Below the pieces are notes generated by a model. It made no database searches. It saw only the letters and a list, made by a program, of their open reading frames with translations, and was not told the origin of the DNA. From Kingdonia uniflora (Eukaryota; Streptophyta; Magnoliopsida; Ranunculales; Circaeasteraceae), in NCBI GenBank assembly GCA_014058105.1, contig JACGCM010000440.1, forward strand, positions 3,720,001 through 3,784,000: a stretch of DNA of 64,000 nucleotides, written 5' to 3'. This document shows positions 10,703 to 25,700 of this stretch, piece after piece. The position numbers and the translations under genes were made by a program. Positions within the stretch are counted from its first letter, which is position 1; each line of letters starts with the position of its first letter.

Positions 10703-13700
10703 GTTACCTCGAATGATAAGATTCAGTTCAGATTATTTCTATTTTTTCTTGCTGTCTGTACATAACTCATCAGCTTCTGCTCAAATTTTCGCTTTCAATT
10801 AAGTACATTAGGTCTTTATGCATGCAGATTCTTGAAGTAAAATCTAAGCTTCCCATTACTTCCTTCAAGGATTCAATTACATCGACATTAGAGTCTCATC
10901 AGGTGCTTTTCATAATTCTCCGTTTACAATTGCTCTTTTTACCTGTAAGCTGTAACAGATTGTGAATTGGCTCACGTCATTTAAGTGGAGTAGCTTGTGA
11001 ACTAATGTATATTTATAGTTGCTCATCATTTGTGATTGACGGTATTTTTATCCTTCCACTTGCCAATGTGCCCATTCTATCGGTATATAACATTGCTTCT
11101 AATAAGATACGTTCTTACTGTTAAAAGTAACTGCACGTTTTCTTGACGCGTAACATATTTTTATAAATTGAAGTACAAGTATTATTATAGAACATAATTA
11201 TCCCCCAGTTTGGTGTAACCAATTTTGGCACAGCCCAAATTAATTCATTAAACAATGGTACTTAACTACCTAACTTAAATAAAAATGTTGTAGAACTACT
11301 TACCAGTTACAAGATAAACTAGCCACCTCTTTCCTGAGAAACTCAAGGGATTATCCAAGCAGGAACATTGAGAAGAAGTATCCCTCGGAATCAAGAAGAA
11401 ATTTGCCGAGAAGAGAGGAAGCATCCTCTGGCTTTCAGGACTACCCAAGGAAATAAATCTTTTTTCTTTTTGTGAAGGTAGAAGTTTTTTATGATTAACT
11501 GATTAAGAAACTTCACAAGAGGGAAAGAGTACAACCCGAGAAGACAAAAAAAATGTTCAAAATCTCTATTATGCCGTAAAATCTAGACCCTCTTGTAATT
11601 TTGGAAGTCGAAGACCATTATAAAAGAATGGCATGAATGTAGATGGTTACTACTTCCTTGTCTTGCCCTAGCCATACTTGTCAAATTGCCCCGTATTCCA
11701 TTTTTTCCAGGATTTGGGAGAAATTTTCCTCCACTTCAACATGATTGGGATGCAGTTCATTCGAGTCCCTTTTTGCCAAACTTCAGAGATGTCGTAAAAT
11801 ATGTTACGATTTCCGCCAAATGGTTCCAAACGTTCCTGCTCTCCATATACGTTCTTCACATTTCTCCCATATTTCTTCAAACTTCATTTAGGTCCCACAA
11901 TTCACCTATTCCCTATCATTTCACCCAAATCCCCCTGTTTTCTTTATTTCCCAAATTCTCTCAAGTTTCCTATGAATTTCCTAAATACCCCTATTTAATC
12001 TACCTCAAATTCTCTAATTTTCGTTTACCTTTCGTATTTCCCTATTTTCTCTGTCAAATTATCTCCTAAATTCTCCAAGTAAATCCTAACTTTTAGTGTC
12101 CTCGTCCCCCCAAGTCTACCTACTTTTATTATCTGTCTTTCCTGAAATATCAAGAATTATTGGCAAAATTGGTAAAACATATATGTCTGTTATATCATAA
12201 TAGCTGTAAATATCTCGAATCGTTATCTGCTTTACTTTGACTTTACTCCTTGATCTTGACTATTTGAATGTTATGAACTGTGAAAAAAATAGTGTCCTTA
12301 AGTAAACGGAAGTATACAATCTTACTCTTAGGGTCTTAGTATTTTCTACACAGCGCTGCCAATGGTACTTCATAATTCATTAACATATTCCTTAATTAAC
12401 TTTCTTATTCTCCCATTGTTGCTTTTTAACCTGACATTGAGATAAGTGTTATTTATAATTGAAAACTCTGCCTGTTTATTTTATCAGGTTGCACTTATAT
12501 GTGGTGAGACTGGTTGCGGAAAGACCACACAGGTTACCCGCTTTTTGTTTTCTCACTTCTTTATGGTGTATTAACATATTTGACGCAAGTTACTCCACTT
12601 ATGTCTAATTTCGATTTCCATAAAAGAAAAAAAAAATGAAATAGGAAAATGAAAGAAAAAAGTAAAATTTAAATAAAAAAAAGCTTCAATAATATCTTTG
12701 CCACTTTTTTTTATCTACTTTTTATTGTCCACCAAAGGCTTGTAATTTCTTCCCAACGGTGAATATACTATTTCATTCATTAAAATTAAGATCAAATTGT
12801 ACTTGTGTTTTGGCTAGAATTTGTGCACACTACCAATGGCTCTTTCAAAACGTTTGTCCATGAAAGGGTGTGTGCACAAACGTTTGATTTTGTAGAAGTT
12901 TGCCGTCTTCCAAACCTGTTATGCAAGTGGCAAACTCTATGGACATCTTTGTTCGATCAATTAATTTTTATATTAATCAATTGTCTTGAATATTAAGATA
13001 ACCAGAAATTAGCGGCTCAAAGACTACAAGGAGAAGTAAAAGTTCAAAAGAACAAAATAATTTGTAAACAACAAAAGATCGATACAAACTTATTCAGGGT
13101 TATGTCAACTCCATGTTGATGGCGCATACCACCTGGAAAACGTACCCTTTTCATGCTGGCTTCTTTAAGGATAAAGTAAGTGGTTTTCATTCAATGAGAA
13201 GCATCTCCTAGCAACAAGGGCTGCGAGTCGGATGATAATATAGATTGCATAATATCCATTAGTGAAAAAGATAGAAGAAAGTGAAAACGATAGCAAGGAT
13301 AGGAACTAATAAGTCACGTGGTCGCATCCACGACCGCGCATAACACGTTTCGTATGTCGTGTGCACTATGGCTACACGGGTTGGATCGGCCCGGGTTTAG
13401 GCCTGGACCAAACCCGACCCGGAGAAGTCGGGTTTTCAAAATCTAAACTCGGGCCCGAACCGACCTGTATCAAAACCCGAACCAAAACCGAGCCGGATTT
13501 GTCAGGTCGGTCCAGGTCCGTAACTCAGTTTTTTTTTCCAGTTTTGAAACTCAAAATTTAAAACCTGACATTTTGTGGTCTGAGAGAGAGGAAGATAACA
13601 GCTATAGAAGAGATGGGATTTTGGAACCTAAATCAACGATCAAAGGACTTCTCCATGTGCAAATAGTTATATCCAAATCAACTTTTCCTCCAATGGTTCA

Positions 13701-16700
13701 AATCAACCCTCAAAGTCTTATCTGGGCAAGATAGCATTAACATCAACCGAATTAGAGCTTCCAAATTCTCTCCCTCTCATGGGTTTCAAGAGATAAACAC
13801 TATACGTGAATCCTTTAATTCAATAGAAGTGTTGTTAAATATGATGGCTTCCCACTTTCGAAAATCAAATCTTCAAAATAGCTCATATCGAGAAGAAACG
13901 AAATTTCTCATCGTCGACAAACTCTATTCAAACGGCAAATCATCTTCTGGTTATTGTAGCGCCCTAATCTTTACATTATTTACATTAGAGGGAGGAAAGA
14001 GATACACATAGAGCATAGAGGGAGAGAGAGTCGACTATAGATGATGGAAAGAGAGAGTATGTGGGTAAGAAAAAAAAAGTATCCTCTTAAATCGGTTCGG
14101 GACGGATATGACCGGTTTACTGATAAGTGAACCGAACCCGATCTGGTTATAGTTGGTTCTTTAAATTTCAACCCGAAACCAAACCGGCTGGTCTAAAAAC
14201 CAGACCGAATCGGCCGGTTCGGGTCTGCCCGGATCGGGTTTAGTTGTACAACCCTAGTGTTCACACCTTCTTATTTAGTTATTGTTGTTTACTATAATTA
14301 CTTGAATAATAAGACTAGTTTCCTAGTTAGATTAGCTAGGGTTTCTATTTGTGTTAGGTCTCTTCTCTTATAAAAGAGGGCCTAAGCTTAGTTTATTTTG
14401 AAGGTTGGTTTGAGTGAGAGAAAAATGCTTAGCCTTATCGAGAGATGTAAAGTTTGGGGTAAATCTAAAAACCCTAGGTCTTCGACCTTTTATTTTATGC
14501 AATTGAAATATCTTAGTTTTAATTGAGATTAATTTAGTTTCTGCGCACGTAGTTTTTAACAACTTAATACCAGATCTAGCAAGATTCTGGGGATTGTTTT
14601 GTTACACTGACTGCTACAGTGATTTATGTGTTAGTTTTTTTTTCTTCATCTGCTACTGTGATTCCTGCTACTGCAATGTTAAGCCAAGAAGATTTAGAAG
14701 GATTATGGGACAAGTTCGGGTGGAAAAATTGTAAAGTAGAAGACTACATGGAAAATTGGATATAACAAAGATTAGAAAAGTACAAATTTATACTTCTATG
14801 GAGAGAAGCCAATGAAGTATGGATTCCGAATCGTCATGGATCGCAAATATTTTTATGTTTAAAAAGTAATCTGACAAGGGAGGCGTTTCGGATGCTTGAG
14901 AACTTTAATGTCAAAAAAGATGGGTTTTGAACGAGTGTAGGCGGCGACGCGTTGGAGATTGTTGTAGGAGTTGTGACGGAGGATTCGAAGAAATTCGATA
15001 GAGATGGCTTGAAGATGAAACACCACGAAGAGACGACGGAGAGAGAGGTTCACCATGCGATTGATCTAGTAAGTGGGAAAGACGGAGACGTGTCGAAGAG
15101 TTCTCGGTCAAAGTCCAACGAGGAGGCTGCGACATTGATGCGAGAGGTTCACGCGATCAACGATTCTGATCATCAGGAAGCCCAACCGGAGAAGACCAAC
15201 CCCAATACAAAACCCTTGCCTAGAATTCGAAGAACGATCGGAGAAAGAGTAACTACAACACCAACGCTGAAGAGAGGATCACCGATAAGAGAGAGAGAAG
15301 AGTTGACAGTGACAGTGCTGGCAATTCCTCTCCCAACACCGACACCCGGAGTCAATGACCTATCTCCGACGAGTCAGGCAACCGCCGCAAGAGAGGGAGA
15401 AGATGAGTCAATTATAGGGGAATCCCTGAAGACAATGCCACCAACATGGCTGCTCTTCGTAGAGGAAACGGGGCAGGCCACGAAGGCAGGTTTGAGGGTT
15501 ACGACAACGATCAGGGTAGGGGGACAGTCGGTAACTCTAGCAGGAGATCGTGGTGGCATAGAGAGAGACACAACGATGTGTGGTAAAAATTGGATCATCG
15601 GAGTTAATGCAGTGGAGTTTAAAACCATGGGGGTGGGTTATTATGGCTTAAGGAAGTCGACAAACGGAGTTGCTATGCTAGGGTTTCGACAGGTTAAAGA
15701 AAGAAGAATCGGGGAAGAAAGCTTTTCTCCTTGTGTGCAAATTTCTCACCATGGCATGCCATCGTGCACGGTTGGCACAAGGCATGGAACAGTATGAGGC
15801 ACGTGCGTGACAAGGTATGTTCCATGCATGTTTGGCATCGGGAAAGGCATGAGTTTTACGAGCAGAGAAACGATAGATAAGGGCAGGGGTACGATTGGTA
15901 CGAGCAGAGGCACGGTACGATAAATGAAAGACACGGTATACACAAAGCCCAACACATGGGGTGGCATGCCCGTGGGCATGAAGTTGTGCATGCTTTTGTG
16001 GCTGTTTATGATGTGCACGTGTATACAACAAATAATTCAAAAGATTTGGGACCAAGCCCAACAGTTCAACCGAACCAGGTCATCTACCCAAATTGGGACA
16101 ACCCAGGCCTATTTCACATGCGCCAAACCAAAGCTCAAACAAGGCGAGCAATGACTGCGAGTCCGGGCCCAACTCAACCTAAAACAAGCCTGGGTCTAGC
16201 ATACAAATGATAGCTCATAACGGCAGCCACCGTGGACGAGCCTACTTTGACACTGACCCCGACTACTAAACCAATGGAAGTAACTGCTACTCCAACGACA
16301 TATAATATTCTAGAAATGCGTAGGACACAAACTGGGTTAGAGAGAGTACATGTAACCCAATAAGGGATGAATTTTGCAATTCTTCTTTATTAATTGTTAG
16401 GGATAAACCCCCAATCTGCAATGAGTCACGAGAAGATATAATTGATTAAGAGTTTAACGATCCGTTTTTGCACGAGTTTGAAGACAGTCGAAGTCATAAC
16501 TTTAATAAGTTTTTAGAGATTCAAGATAGATTCAAACACGGTGTTTTTGGCAATACCGTAGTATGTCTCTTCACAGGTACGACAAGTACCGTGGACGGAT
16601 TCGAAACCGTCATATTCTCAGGGTTACTCCTTCTATCTTCAAAATTCGGGGATGACTTTTTCAAAGATGGGGAGAGTTGATAAGTCACGTGGTCATACCC

Positions 16701-19700
16701 ACGACCACGGGTAGCACGTTTCGTACGTCGTGTGCACACCTTATTTAATTATTATTATTTACTATAATTGCTTGAATAATAGGATTAGTTTCCTAATTAG
16801 ATTAGCTAGAGTTTCTATTTATGCTAGGTCTCTTCTCCTATAAAGAGAGCCTAAGCTTAGTTTATTTTGAAGGTTGGTTTGAGTGAGAGAAAAAGGCTTA
16901 GCCTTAGAGAGAGATGTAAAGTTTGGGGTAAATCTAAAAACCCTAGGTCTTCGACCTTTTATTTTATTCAATTGAGAGATCTTAGTTTTAATTGAGATTA
17001 ATTTAGCTTCCGCGCACGTAGTTTTTAACAGGAACAGTAGAAAACCAACAATTACAAGAGATCATAAACAATCCCAAATCCTAAATATTAAAATTGTATG
17101 TCAATTTTCACAATCTCCACCAAAGAGTTTAAGGATGTAAAGTAAGGCTTACCCCAATTAATGGAAGCCCTAATCTCCCTTTACCTTTTCTTAAGAATGT
17201 AAAAATAATGTCCCTTTACCTTCAAAACTTGCACATGATCAGTTGAACATTCTCATCTTCTAGGTTGAATATAGGTCTGAATAGAAAACCGATGAAACCG
17301 ACAAACCGAACCAAACCGGCCAAAATGGTTCGGTTTATGAGAGTTCGGTTTCGGTTTCTGAATATAGGAACCGATAAATTCGGTTTCGATTTCGGTTCCT
17401 TCACCATATAAATCGGAAAAACCAAACCGATCCTAAAACAAGATTAAATACCCCAAAATCTCATCTGCCATATAAGTATGCAATTAATGAGGGGTACCAA
17501 TGTCCACTAGTGTATAGTCACTTCACTCCATGCTACCATCATTAGTGGCTGTACTTCTATCTTTCTCTCATCTTCACTTCAAAGTTCAAAACATCAATGG
17601 CTTCTATTTACATTTACAGTAGCAAAGTATCAATGGTCAAATCAAAAGCTCCAATTAATCTACCTTTTCCTTTTTAATTTCTGATAGGAAACAATGACAC
17701 CTTTTCATTCGCCTTTGCTCATGAAATAAATCTCATATTCAAAAAGGAGACATTCTCATACCATTCTTTAAAAGTTGAAGCTATAAATTATTGAGAGGAA
17801 GCTAGGCAGAGAAAGTATGAGCGAAAGCAAGATTAATTATTTCTCAAACATCATCAATGAAGAGAAAATGATCTTTGGTGATGATCTCGGTTCACCTCAA
17901 TCTCCATCTAATTCCAAAACGATGAGATAGGTTTTGAGAGATTTTTGTTGATGGATGAGACATGAGATTGATGAATTTTCATAAATTTGCTCAAACAAAT
18001 CGAAATTGCGGCGAAATTGTATTATTTTGCACGGGTTTTGTTTGTTTTCTCAGTTCGGTTTTACTCAGTTTATTTCGGTTTGGTTTTGGGTCGGTTTTCT
18101 GGTAAGATCGGTTCGGTTTCGGGTTAGGTTTTGAGCCCAAACCGACCCATACTCAGCCCTAGTTGAATATATGTCATGGGGGCCACAAAAAAATGGAGCC
18201 AACTCATTCATGAAGTAGATGTAGTTAAGATGTAAAAGTAGTTATCTTATGGTGGAATCCAGGTCTTAATTAATGAGAAAGAATACTGACATCTCAATAG
18301 GTATATATAATGAACAATGTCGCTTGGAACTTTCAACAAAGAAAGATAGACTTCAAGCTCTGCAATCTCTTTATTCATTTTCTGAAACCTAAAGAAGGAT
18401 CTTGGATACAAAGTCTCTCTATACTTTAGTAACTCCGAAAAACTATGAAGATCTTCATCATCCTGTACAGATTCCAAGATTATTCCTTAACTACACCTTT
18501 GCACCATATAAGTTCTAATAAAGAACTAATCTATTGAGTTTCGACTAGAAGAAGATTGGGGGGTAATTAACAATTGAGGAGAAAGGGAAAATGTCGAGAG
18601 TAGAGAGTTAGTCACCAAAATGATACAGAAAGGTCCTTGTAAATATTATTAACAATATATATATTCCTATCAGCACATTTTTGAACTTGCGCATGAGTGT
18701 GCTACTTCACTAGGTTAATTTCTTCTGATACCTTCTGTCATAACATATTGTACTGGACTTATCCAAACGGAAAAAAAATGTTAATCGCAAGGTAATCCAT
18801 TTTGAACATAAAAGTTAATAGAGGGCTTTGACTGGGTTACAAGTCTTGCATTTCTTGCTGAGTTGTTTATGACTATGGTTTTGCATTTTTGGTTTTGGTT
18901 ACTTTTTTTTCTTGGTAAAATGTGGTGGCTTCAATTTTCTTTTCCACGCTTATATAATTTGTTCCACTTTGATTTTGTCCCTACATGATTCAGGTCCCAC
19001 AATTTCTGTTGGATCATATGTGGAGTAAAGGTGAGGCGTGCAAGATTGTGTGCACTCAACCTCGACGTATATCAGCAACATCAGGTGCGTACTGTCCAGG
19101 AATGTAGTGGAACTCATAGCTACACCTGCGTCACCTTTAGTTTCTTTCCTTCTATGTCTGGTTTGTCTTTCACTTTGATATCGTTGATGTATTCTCATGA
19201 TTGGAATGTGTATTGTATAGTGGCGGAGCGAATCTCTTACGAAAGAGGAGAAAAAGTAGGGGATAGCGTTGGATACAAGGTATGTGTAAACTGGCTTGCA
19301 CCTATAGATGTATCTACTGTACTATGGGTATAATGTAGAAAAAATAGAAGAAGAGGCGAAGAAAGTGAGTTAGAGACGTCTTAGATAGGTAGATATGTAT
19401 ATATATAGAGAGGGGGGGGGGGGGGGGGGGGGGGGGGACTCAAGACCCCCACGAACACTACATATTAGAAATTCTCAACTAGGGTTGCTCACAATATACT
19501 AAGTTTAAAATACTCTTACTCACGGTCTTATACGTTGTCAACGACTAATATTTCAATGCATCAGAACTAAAATGCAACAAAGCTATTTTGAAGAAGTGGT
19601 TCAACTGACTTTGTGTAGAGATAAATGGAGTACATGTATCATTCGCAACAATCTTTTCTTGAACGAAATGACAATCAAAGCTCATGTGTTTAGCCCTTGT

Positions 19701-22700
19701 ATGAAATACCATGTTAGAGGAAATATGAATCATAACTTGATTATCACAAAAAAGTGTTCCTTATAAGAAATATCAAGCTAAACAACGAGTCTAAATTAAC
19801 TCGTAAGTCGTATGCCCCCTCACCGTGTACTAGGCTGCTGCACTAGGCCATACTACAACCAAATCTTTCTTGCTCTTCCAAGTTACTAAATTACCTTCAA
19901 TAAATGTGAAATATCTTGTAGTAGATATCCTATATAATAAGGACTCAACTTAATCAACATCAACGTGGCCAATAGTATCGTTTAATCTAACTTCACACCC
20001 TTAAGAATCCGTGAAATGTCGCAAGATTTGAACTACTGCATCGATAAATGGAACCCGAGGAGTATGCATAAACTGCGAAAATACACTCGTTGGATAGGGT
20101 ACATATGACCGGGTTACCGTTAAATAATTATGTTTTCCTACTAGTCCTCCCGGGTAGACTTGATTTCAGAAACCAAATTCCCGTATCAACACAACTTTGA
20201 TTCAGATCAGCAGAGATAAATTTATTCTAGCATCCTCTTTCTTAAGATTTTATCGTAGAAATAGTAGATGAGAGAAGTCTAAAAAATAATGGAGAAAGAA
20301 GGAACATGTAATTAAAGTGGCATATTATTGGATTGGTTGTACAAGGATTACATGATAAATTGGGAAGACTAAAGTCACTAGGCACTTAACATAAGATAAT
20401 GAGCGATCAAAATCAGGCTTTGGGCATCTGAATGGCCGCTAAAATTTGAATGGGTGGACGAGATGTGTTGTTGGATTTTGGAATTTACCGATTTAGGGGA
20501 ATTCGAGTAAAATTTAAGAGTATATTTGAAAGTTGAAACTTTGGCTGTAAGAATATGCATGGTTGGATGAGATGCTTTGTTGGATTTTGAGATTTACTGA
20601 TTTAGGGGACATTTGAGTAAAACATAAGAGAATACTTGACATAACATAGTAATTATAAGGAGTAAAATTATATATTTAATTAGGAAAGAAATGAAAACAC
20701 AATAAGACCATATATTTGCTTCGTATCAACCTTAACCCCATCTCTCACTCCCTCTCTCTTATTTAACCCCCTCATTCATGCTAATCTTCTCTCTCTCCAC
20801 TTTAAACCCAATTAACACATGTTTTTCATTCCACGATATACATTTTGGTTAACGATTTGTTGCACAATAGCCGAAGGCACGCGTTCATGAAGTCGTAGGG
20901 CCAAAGGCACGCCTTTGTAGCATTGTAGTACTGCAGGCACACAACATATGGTCAAAAATAGTGTTCATCGTGGTGTGCCACGAACATACACTAGTATGTA
21001 TTATCACACAGGGAAGCCTAGACACTTAACACAATATAAAGTGGGGATGAGATTCTGTTTTGTCTATCTAGATGGCCATTAATTTTCGGATTGGTAGACG
21101 AGATGTGTTGTTACAAATTGGGATTTAGGGGACATTTGGTTAAAACATAAGGGTATACTGGACATAACATAATAATTATTAGGGGTACTTCCGTCTACTT
21201 TCTCGACCCTAAATACTTAATTAGAAAAGGAAAAAACCACAAGTAAAACACATATTTGCTTATCCTAGCAACCCTTTCTCTCTCTCTTTTATCCCTCTCA
21301 CGTTCTATACCCTCTCGGTACTCTTATATCATCTCTTTCTATTTCCCCTCTCTCTCTCTCTCTCTTTCCCACTCTTCTCCCTTCATTCATACCACTTTCT
21401 TATCTCTTTCCACCTTAAACCCCAATTAATACATGTTTCATTGTGTGATGTATCTTTTGGCTAATGATTGTTGCACGATTAAAAAGATTTCTTTTTCGTT
21501 GTATTATAGTACTCAAGTCGCGGATTTGTAAAGTAGGCTCGACTTCGTGAAGTCATAGGGGCCGAAGACTCACCTTTGAAGCGTTGCATTGTAGTGCCGA
21601 ATGCACACAATGTTTGGTAACAAATAGTTTGCATTCGAGGTGAGCTACCACGATACACACACCTTTGAATCGTTGTAGTGCCAAAGGCACACAATGTATG
21701 GTCAAAAATTATATTCATTCCTGACGAGCTACAACGATACACGAGTATTTTGTTAAGGGTGAACTCTAATTGTCGAAGTCGTTCGAACGAGAATGGATGT
21801 CGTTCGAACAAGGATGGATATCGTTCGAACGAGATGGTAGTTTTTTGCGTTGGAAACTTGGACTGAAGAAGTCGTTCGAACGAGACTGGATATCGTTCGA
21901 ACGAGATGGTAGTTTTATGCGTTGGAAACTTGGACCAAAGAAGTCGTTCGAACGAGACTGGATGTCGTTCGAATGAGATGTATGCTTTCTAGGGCTGAAA
22001 ACCTTGTATCGTCAAAGTCGTTCGAACAAGCTTAGAGTCGTTCGAACGAGATGTGCGTAGGATGGTTTTAGAAGTTCTTCTTGGACCTTGAGTTTGCCTC
22101 GAGATCTGTTCTGTTTGTAATTAGTCCTCTAAGTATATAAAGGGGACTTGGGTTATTTGTTAGCCTAATCTTTTCAGTGAGTTTAATTCTAGAGAGCTAG
22201 GATTTGAGAGACTCTATTACAAAGCTTGAGAAGCTTGGAGAAGATCGTGTGCAACCTGTTTGATCATAGTGGATTATTCGCGGGGAGTGGTTTTTCATCC
22301 GAAAGGGTTTTCCACTTTCCTCATCCGGGAAAATACTTGTCTTCTTTATTGTTATTTGTTATGTCTATTTCTTGATTCGACGTATTCCGCGTATCGTTCT
22401 TGGCGTAGAAGAGAGAGTAGCTACCTCAATTCTCAACATATTTGTACATAGGGAGGGATAGAGGAGAGGGAAGTGTTCTTTTCCTAGGCAAACCGTAGGT
22501 TTATATTGTACTCCTGGTCCAAAAATTGAAAAAAATTCGCTCGTTCCGAGACAATCGGAGTAGACTCATAAAAATTTGGACCATTTGGTCTTAGTTTGAG
22601 TGATCCGGGACGATCCAAAGTTTTTCCGAGAAATCACCCAAAATAGGATTAGACCATGACGATTCTCAATTGGGTTTAGAGGACTTGTCCCCTCCCTTTT

Positions 22701-25700
22701 TGTATTCTTTCTTTCATTGTAAGTTTAATTTCCATAAAAAATGGTTGGGGCGATCTTGGTGCATCCGATACAAGCTTTCAAACCATGATTGTACTTGAAA
22801 GATGAAACAAATCTTCCACTCTTTATTTTTTGAAAGCTACACATGATGAGCTCTAAATGCTCACCTATATAATGTTTATAATATCAACTAAGGATAGCTT
22901 TATGCCTTTATCTTTCTTCGAAAGCGATCACATGTGAACTCCAAATGCTTACCCATATTGCTTACAACTTACTGTATCTAACAAGGCGACAACTATTTTA
23001 ATCAACAAGTCCTTTCGAACACGTTATTAATACGTGTACTGAAAGGTGTGGATTTGTCCCTTTTTGTTTATTAATGTTGGTTCAGTTATCGACAACATAA
23101 TACATGTATCATTTTTCATTGTATATATTTACATCTTAGAAAGCAAATGTTTATCAATGTTCTTAATTTATTGTTATATGAAATTCACTAACTTTTCGTG
23201 TTTGTTGCATACAATAGATAAGATTGGAGGCTAAAGGTGGGAAGCATTCATCTATTATGTTCTGCACCAATGGGGTTCTCTTAAGGGTCCTTGTTGGGAA
23301 TGGCACTGGAAAACATAATCCAAAAGATACAACTGAATCCCCAAACTCCAGTTCTTTCAGCATAACCCACATTATTGTGGTAATGATCTTACTTCTTCCA
23401 TAACTCTTTGGTTTTCTGCATTTATTATGCGTGGTTAAGAGTTAAACAAAAACGATAGAAGTAGTTATCAATTGCATCTATGCCATTATTTTTTTAGTAG
23501 TGTTGAATTTCGAAAATTATGTGAGGAGTTAGATTTCAGGATCTAGTTATGGATGGAATGGTTCGATTCTTCTGGCTTTTAATGACTTTTGTGTACTGTT
23601 TTTATTTTTCTTTTGGCCTTTCGGTTTTAGTTTTTCCACCTCCAAAAGTTGTTATGAGTCAGTCAATCAACAACTATGTTTACCATCCTCAAAATATTTT
23701 GAAAAAAAAAAACTCCGTATGGTTTAAGATTTGAAGGATTCCAGCAACCTTCATACATGTTTACCATTCTCAAAATATCTAGAAAAAAATAATACTTCAT
23801 ATGGTTTTAGATTTGAAGGATTCCAACAACCTTCATGCATGTTGCTTATCATGGAAAATTTGGCCTTTTCACATTTATTTCTTTTTCGTTAGGATAGCAC
23901 GAGTCCTATGATATTGGAATCCTGTTTTGATGAAATTCAAGTTACCATTTTCCAATTGCTGCTTTGAGGATCCAGTTGATATGTCTGATTCCTCATGGTA
24001 AGACTCTTGAGTTAACTTAGGGAATATTCTCATACTTTAGAAATTAGCAATACGATACTTAAAGCATACATTTCTAGAAAAGAATTAGGTGAACAATTTA
24101 AGTGATTTAGAGGTTCCCATAACTTATATTTATTGATAAATAGTAGAAAACCCTAAAGGGCAAACGAAAGTCCAAAGATAAAAAAGGGAAAAACAATAAT
24201 AGCCCTGCTCACACTCCCCTAAAGCTGGAGTATGGATATCGCACATGCCCAGCTGGGAGTCTTGGACAAAGCATATTATGCTGCATCATATTAGCCAAAA
24301 TGCTTATAGAAGATTTGTTGTCACTATAAAGTATCATAAGAAAATAGACACATATCCGAAGATCTCTTAAAAAGCACTTTAGCCATAGAAACTCACACAT
24401 ACTTTTAGCCTTCGCCCTATACTCTACTTCTGCACTGAACCTGAGAATCAAACACTTAGTTTCTACTCAACCATGTGATCAAATAACCACCAATAGTGGT
24501 ACAATATCCAGAAGCGGGACGACAATCGGATCTCGAGCCTGCGTAGTTAGCATCAGTCCAAGCCTCAATCAAATAACAACTATGATCTCGAAACAGTAGG
24601 TCACGTCAGGACACCTCTTGAGATACCGGAACGCACAAATATCTGCCTGAAGATAAGGTAGACGCGACTTCAAGTTAACCTTTCTTTGTTGTTTTTTGGA
24701 AAGTGGAAGTTTATTTTTCTAGGTGAGCATATTTTTATTAGGTTAGAATAAAATCATACAAAAGTAGTAATCAGTTAAGTTCATGATGTCCCAAGTAGGT
24801 TGACACCCCATCGATCTCCAGTTATTTGCAGCTACAACAAAAAATTGCAGGGTGTGAAACATTGGTGTAGTGCGTGTAGATTGTTTCTTTGGGTGTTTGA
24901 ATCCATTGAAAAATGTATGGCTTCAGATAAACTTTAGCATCAAATCGGTTACATTGCTTATCAAGCTGTGTTTTGCAAGGCTCTTTGATTTATTCCCTGC
25001 CTTTGTTTGTCATGGCCTATTACTACCTACCAAAGCTTTATGTACTTCTTGTAGCTTACAAGGATACTTGCCGTCAATCAAATTATCTGAAAATTGCATC
25101 TGTTTTGTATTTGAACTTGTCCATCAATGGGAAATTAGGTGCTTAACATAGGCAACAATGAAGGGTATGATTGGAGAACCAATTATATTCGCAGGAGGCT
25201 TTTCTCCATTTAATTTTTCTCTCGTAAGTCTTCTCGTCTAATAGAGAAAACTCATCAGAAATAGGTTTAGTTCTCCATCATTCTCGCATAATGAGAAAAC
25301 TCATAAAAATATAGGTTTACCTCTCCTTTTGTTCGACGGTGTGTTCTAAAACCTCACAAGGATACATATTCTTCTATTTTCTTAATTTTTAGGAGTTAGT
25401 AATTATGATCTCCTTGTCATGAAGAAATCATGTGCTTAGCATTTATACCTCTATGCGACAATGGACTCTGTTGTTAAAGTTTTATATCTGTCTTACTTTT
25501 GTATGAAATTTTTTGTGTCATTGATTAGGAATGCATTTTCTCAAAGCTTATTTTATATTGTTATTATAGCTTGTGATGTATGTGAAGCAGATCATTATAT
25601 TTAATTTTTGTAGGATGAAATTCATGAAAGGGACCGCTTTTCTGATATTATGCTTGCAATTCTCAGGTACCTATAAAATATTAAATTTTTATATTTATTT

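Larger units (their letters stand above)
13307..17030 (+). mobile_element. Non-autonomous LTR retrotransposon in helicase intron 5
   Basis: LTRs at 13307-14561 (interrupted by an 890-bp hAT element and its extra 8-bp duplication) and 16678-17030 (353 bp). The 3' LTR starts TGATAAGTCACGTGG and ends TTTTTAACA. The 5-bp duplication GGAAC is present on both sides (13302-13306 and 17031-17035). A purine tract (GATGGGGAGAGT) precedes the 3' LTR. The internal region encodes only one unfamiliar ORF and no protease, RT or integrase, so it depends on another element. It shares its ORF with the element at 32978-36349. Confidence 0.88.
21751..22438 (+). mobile_element. Solo LTR (probably copia) in helicase intron 7
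   Basis: Starts TGTTAAGGGTGAACTC and ends CAATTCTCAACA. The exact 5-bp duplication TATTT lies at 21746-21750 and 22439-22443. A TATA box lies at 22134-22143 and the later part (GGATTATTCGCGGGGAGTGG) resembles copia LTR ends. Upstream of the TATA box is an array of palindromes. No internal region remains, so two LTRs recombined to one. Confidence 0.85.

Noticed and set aside
11686..12069. Plus-strand open frame of 127 codons in intron 4
   Set aside because: Phe/Pro/Ser-rich translation of pyrimidine-rich intron DNA with no recognisable domain.
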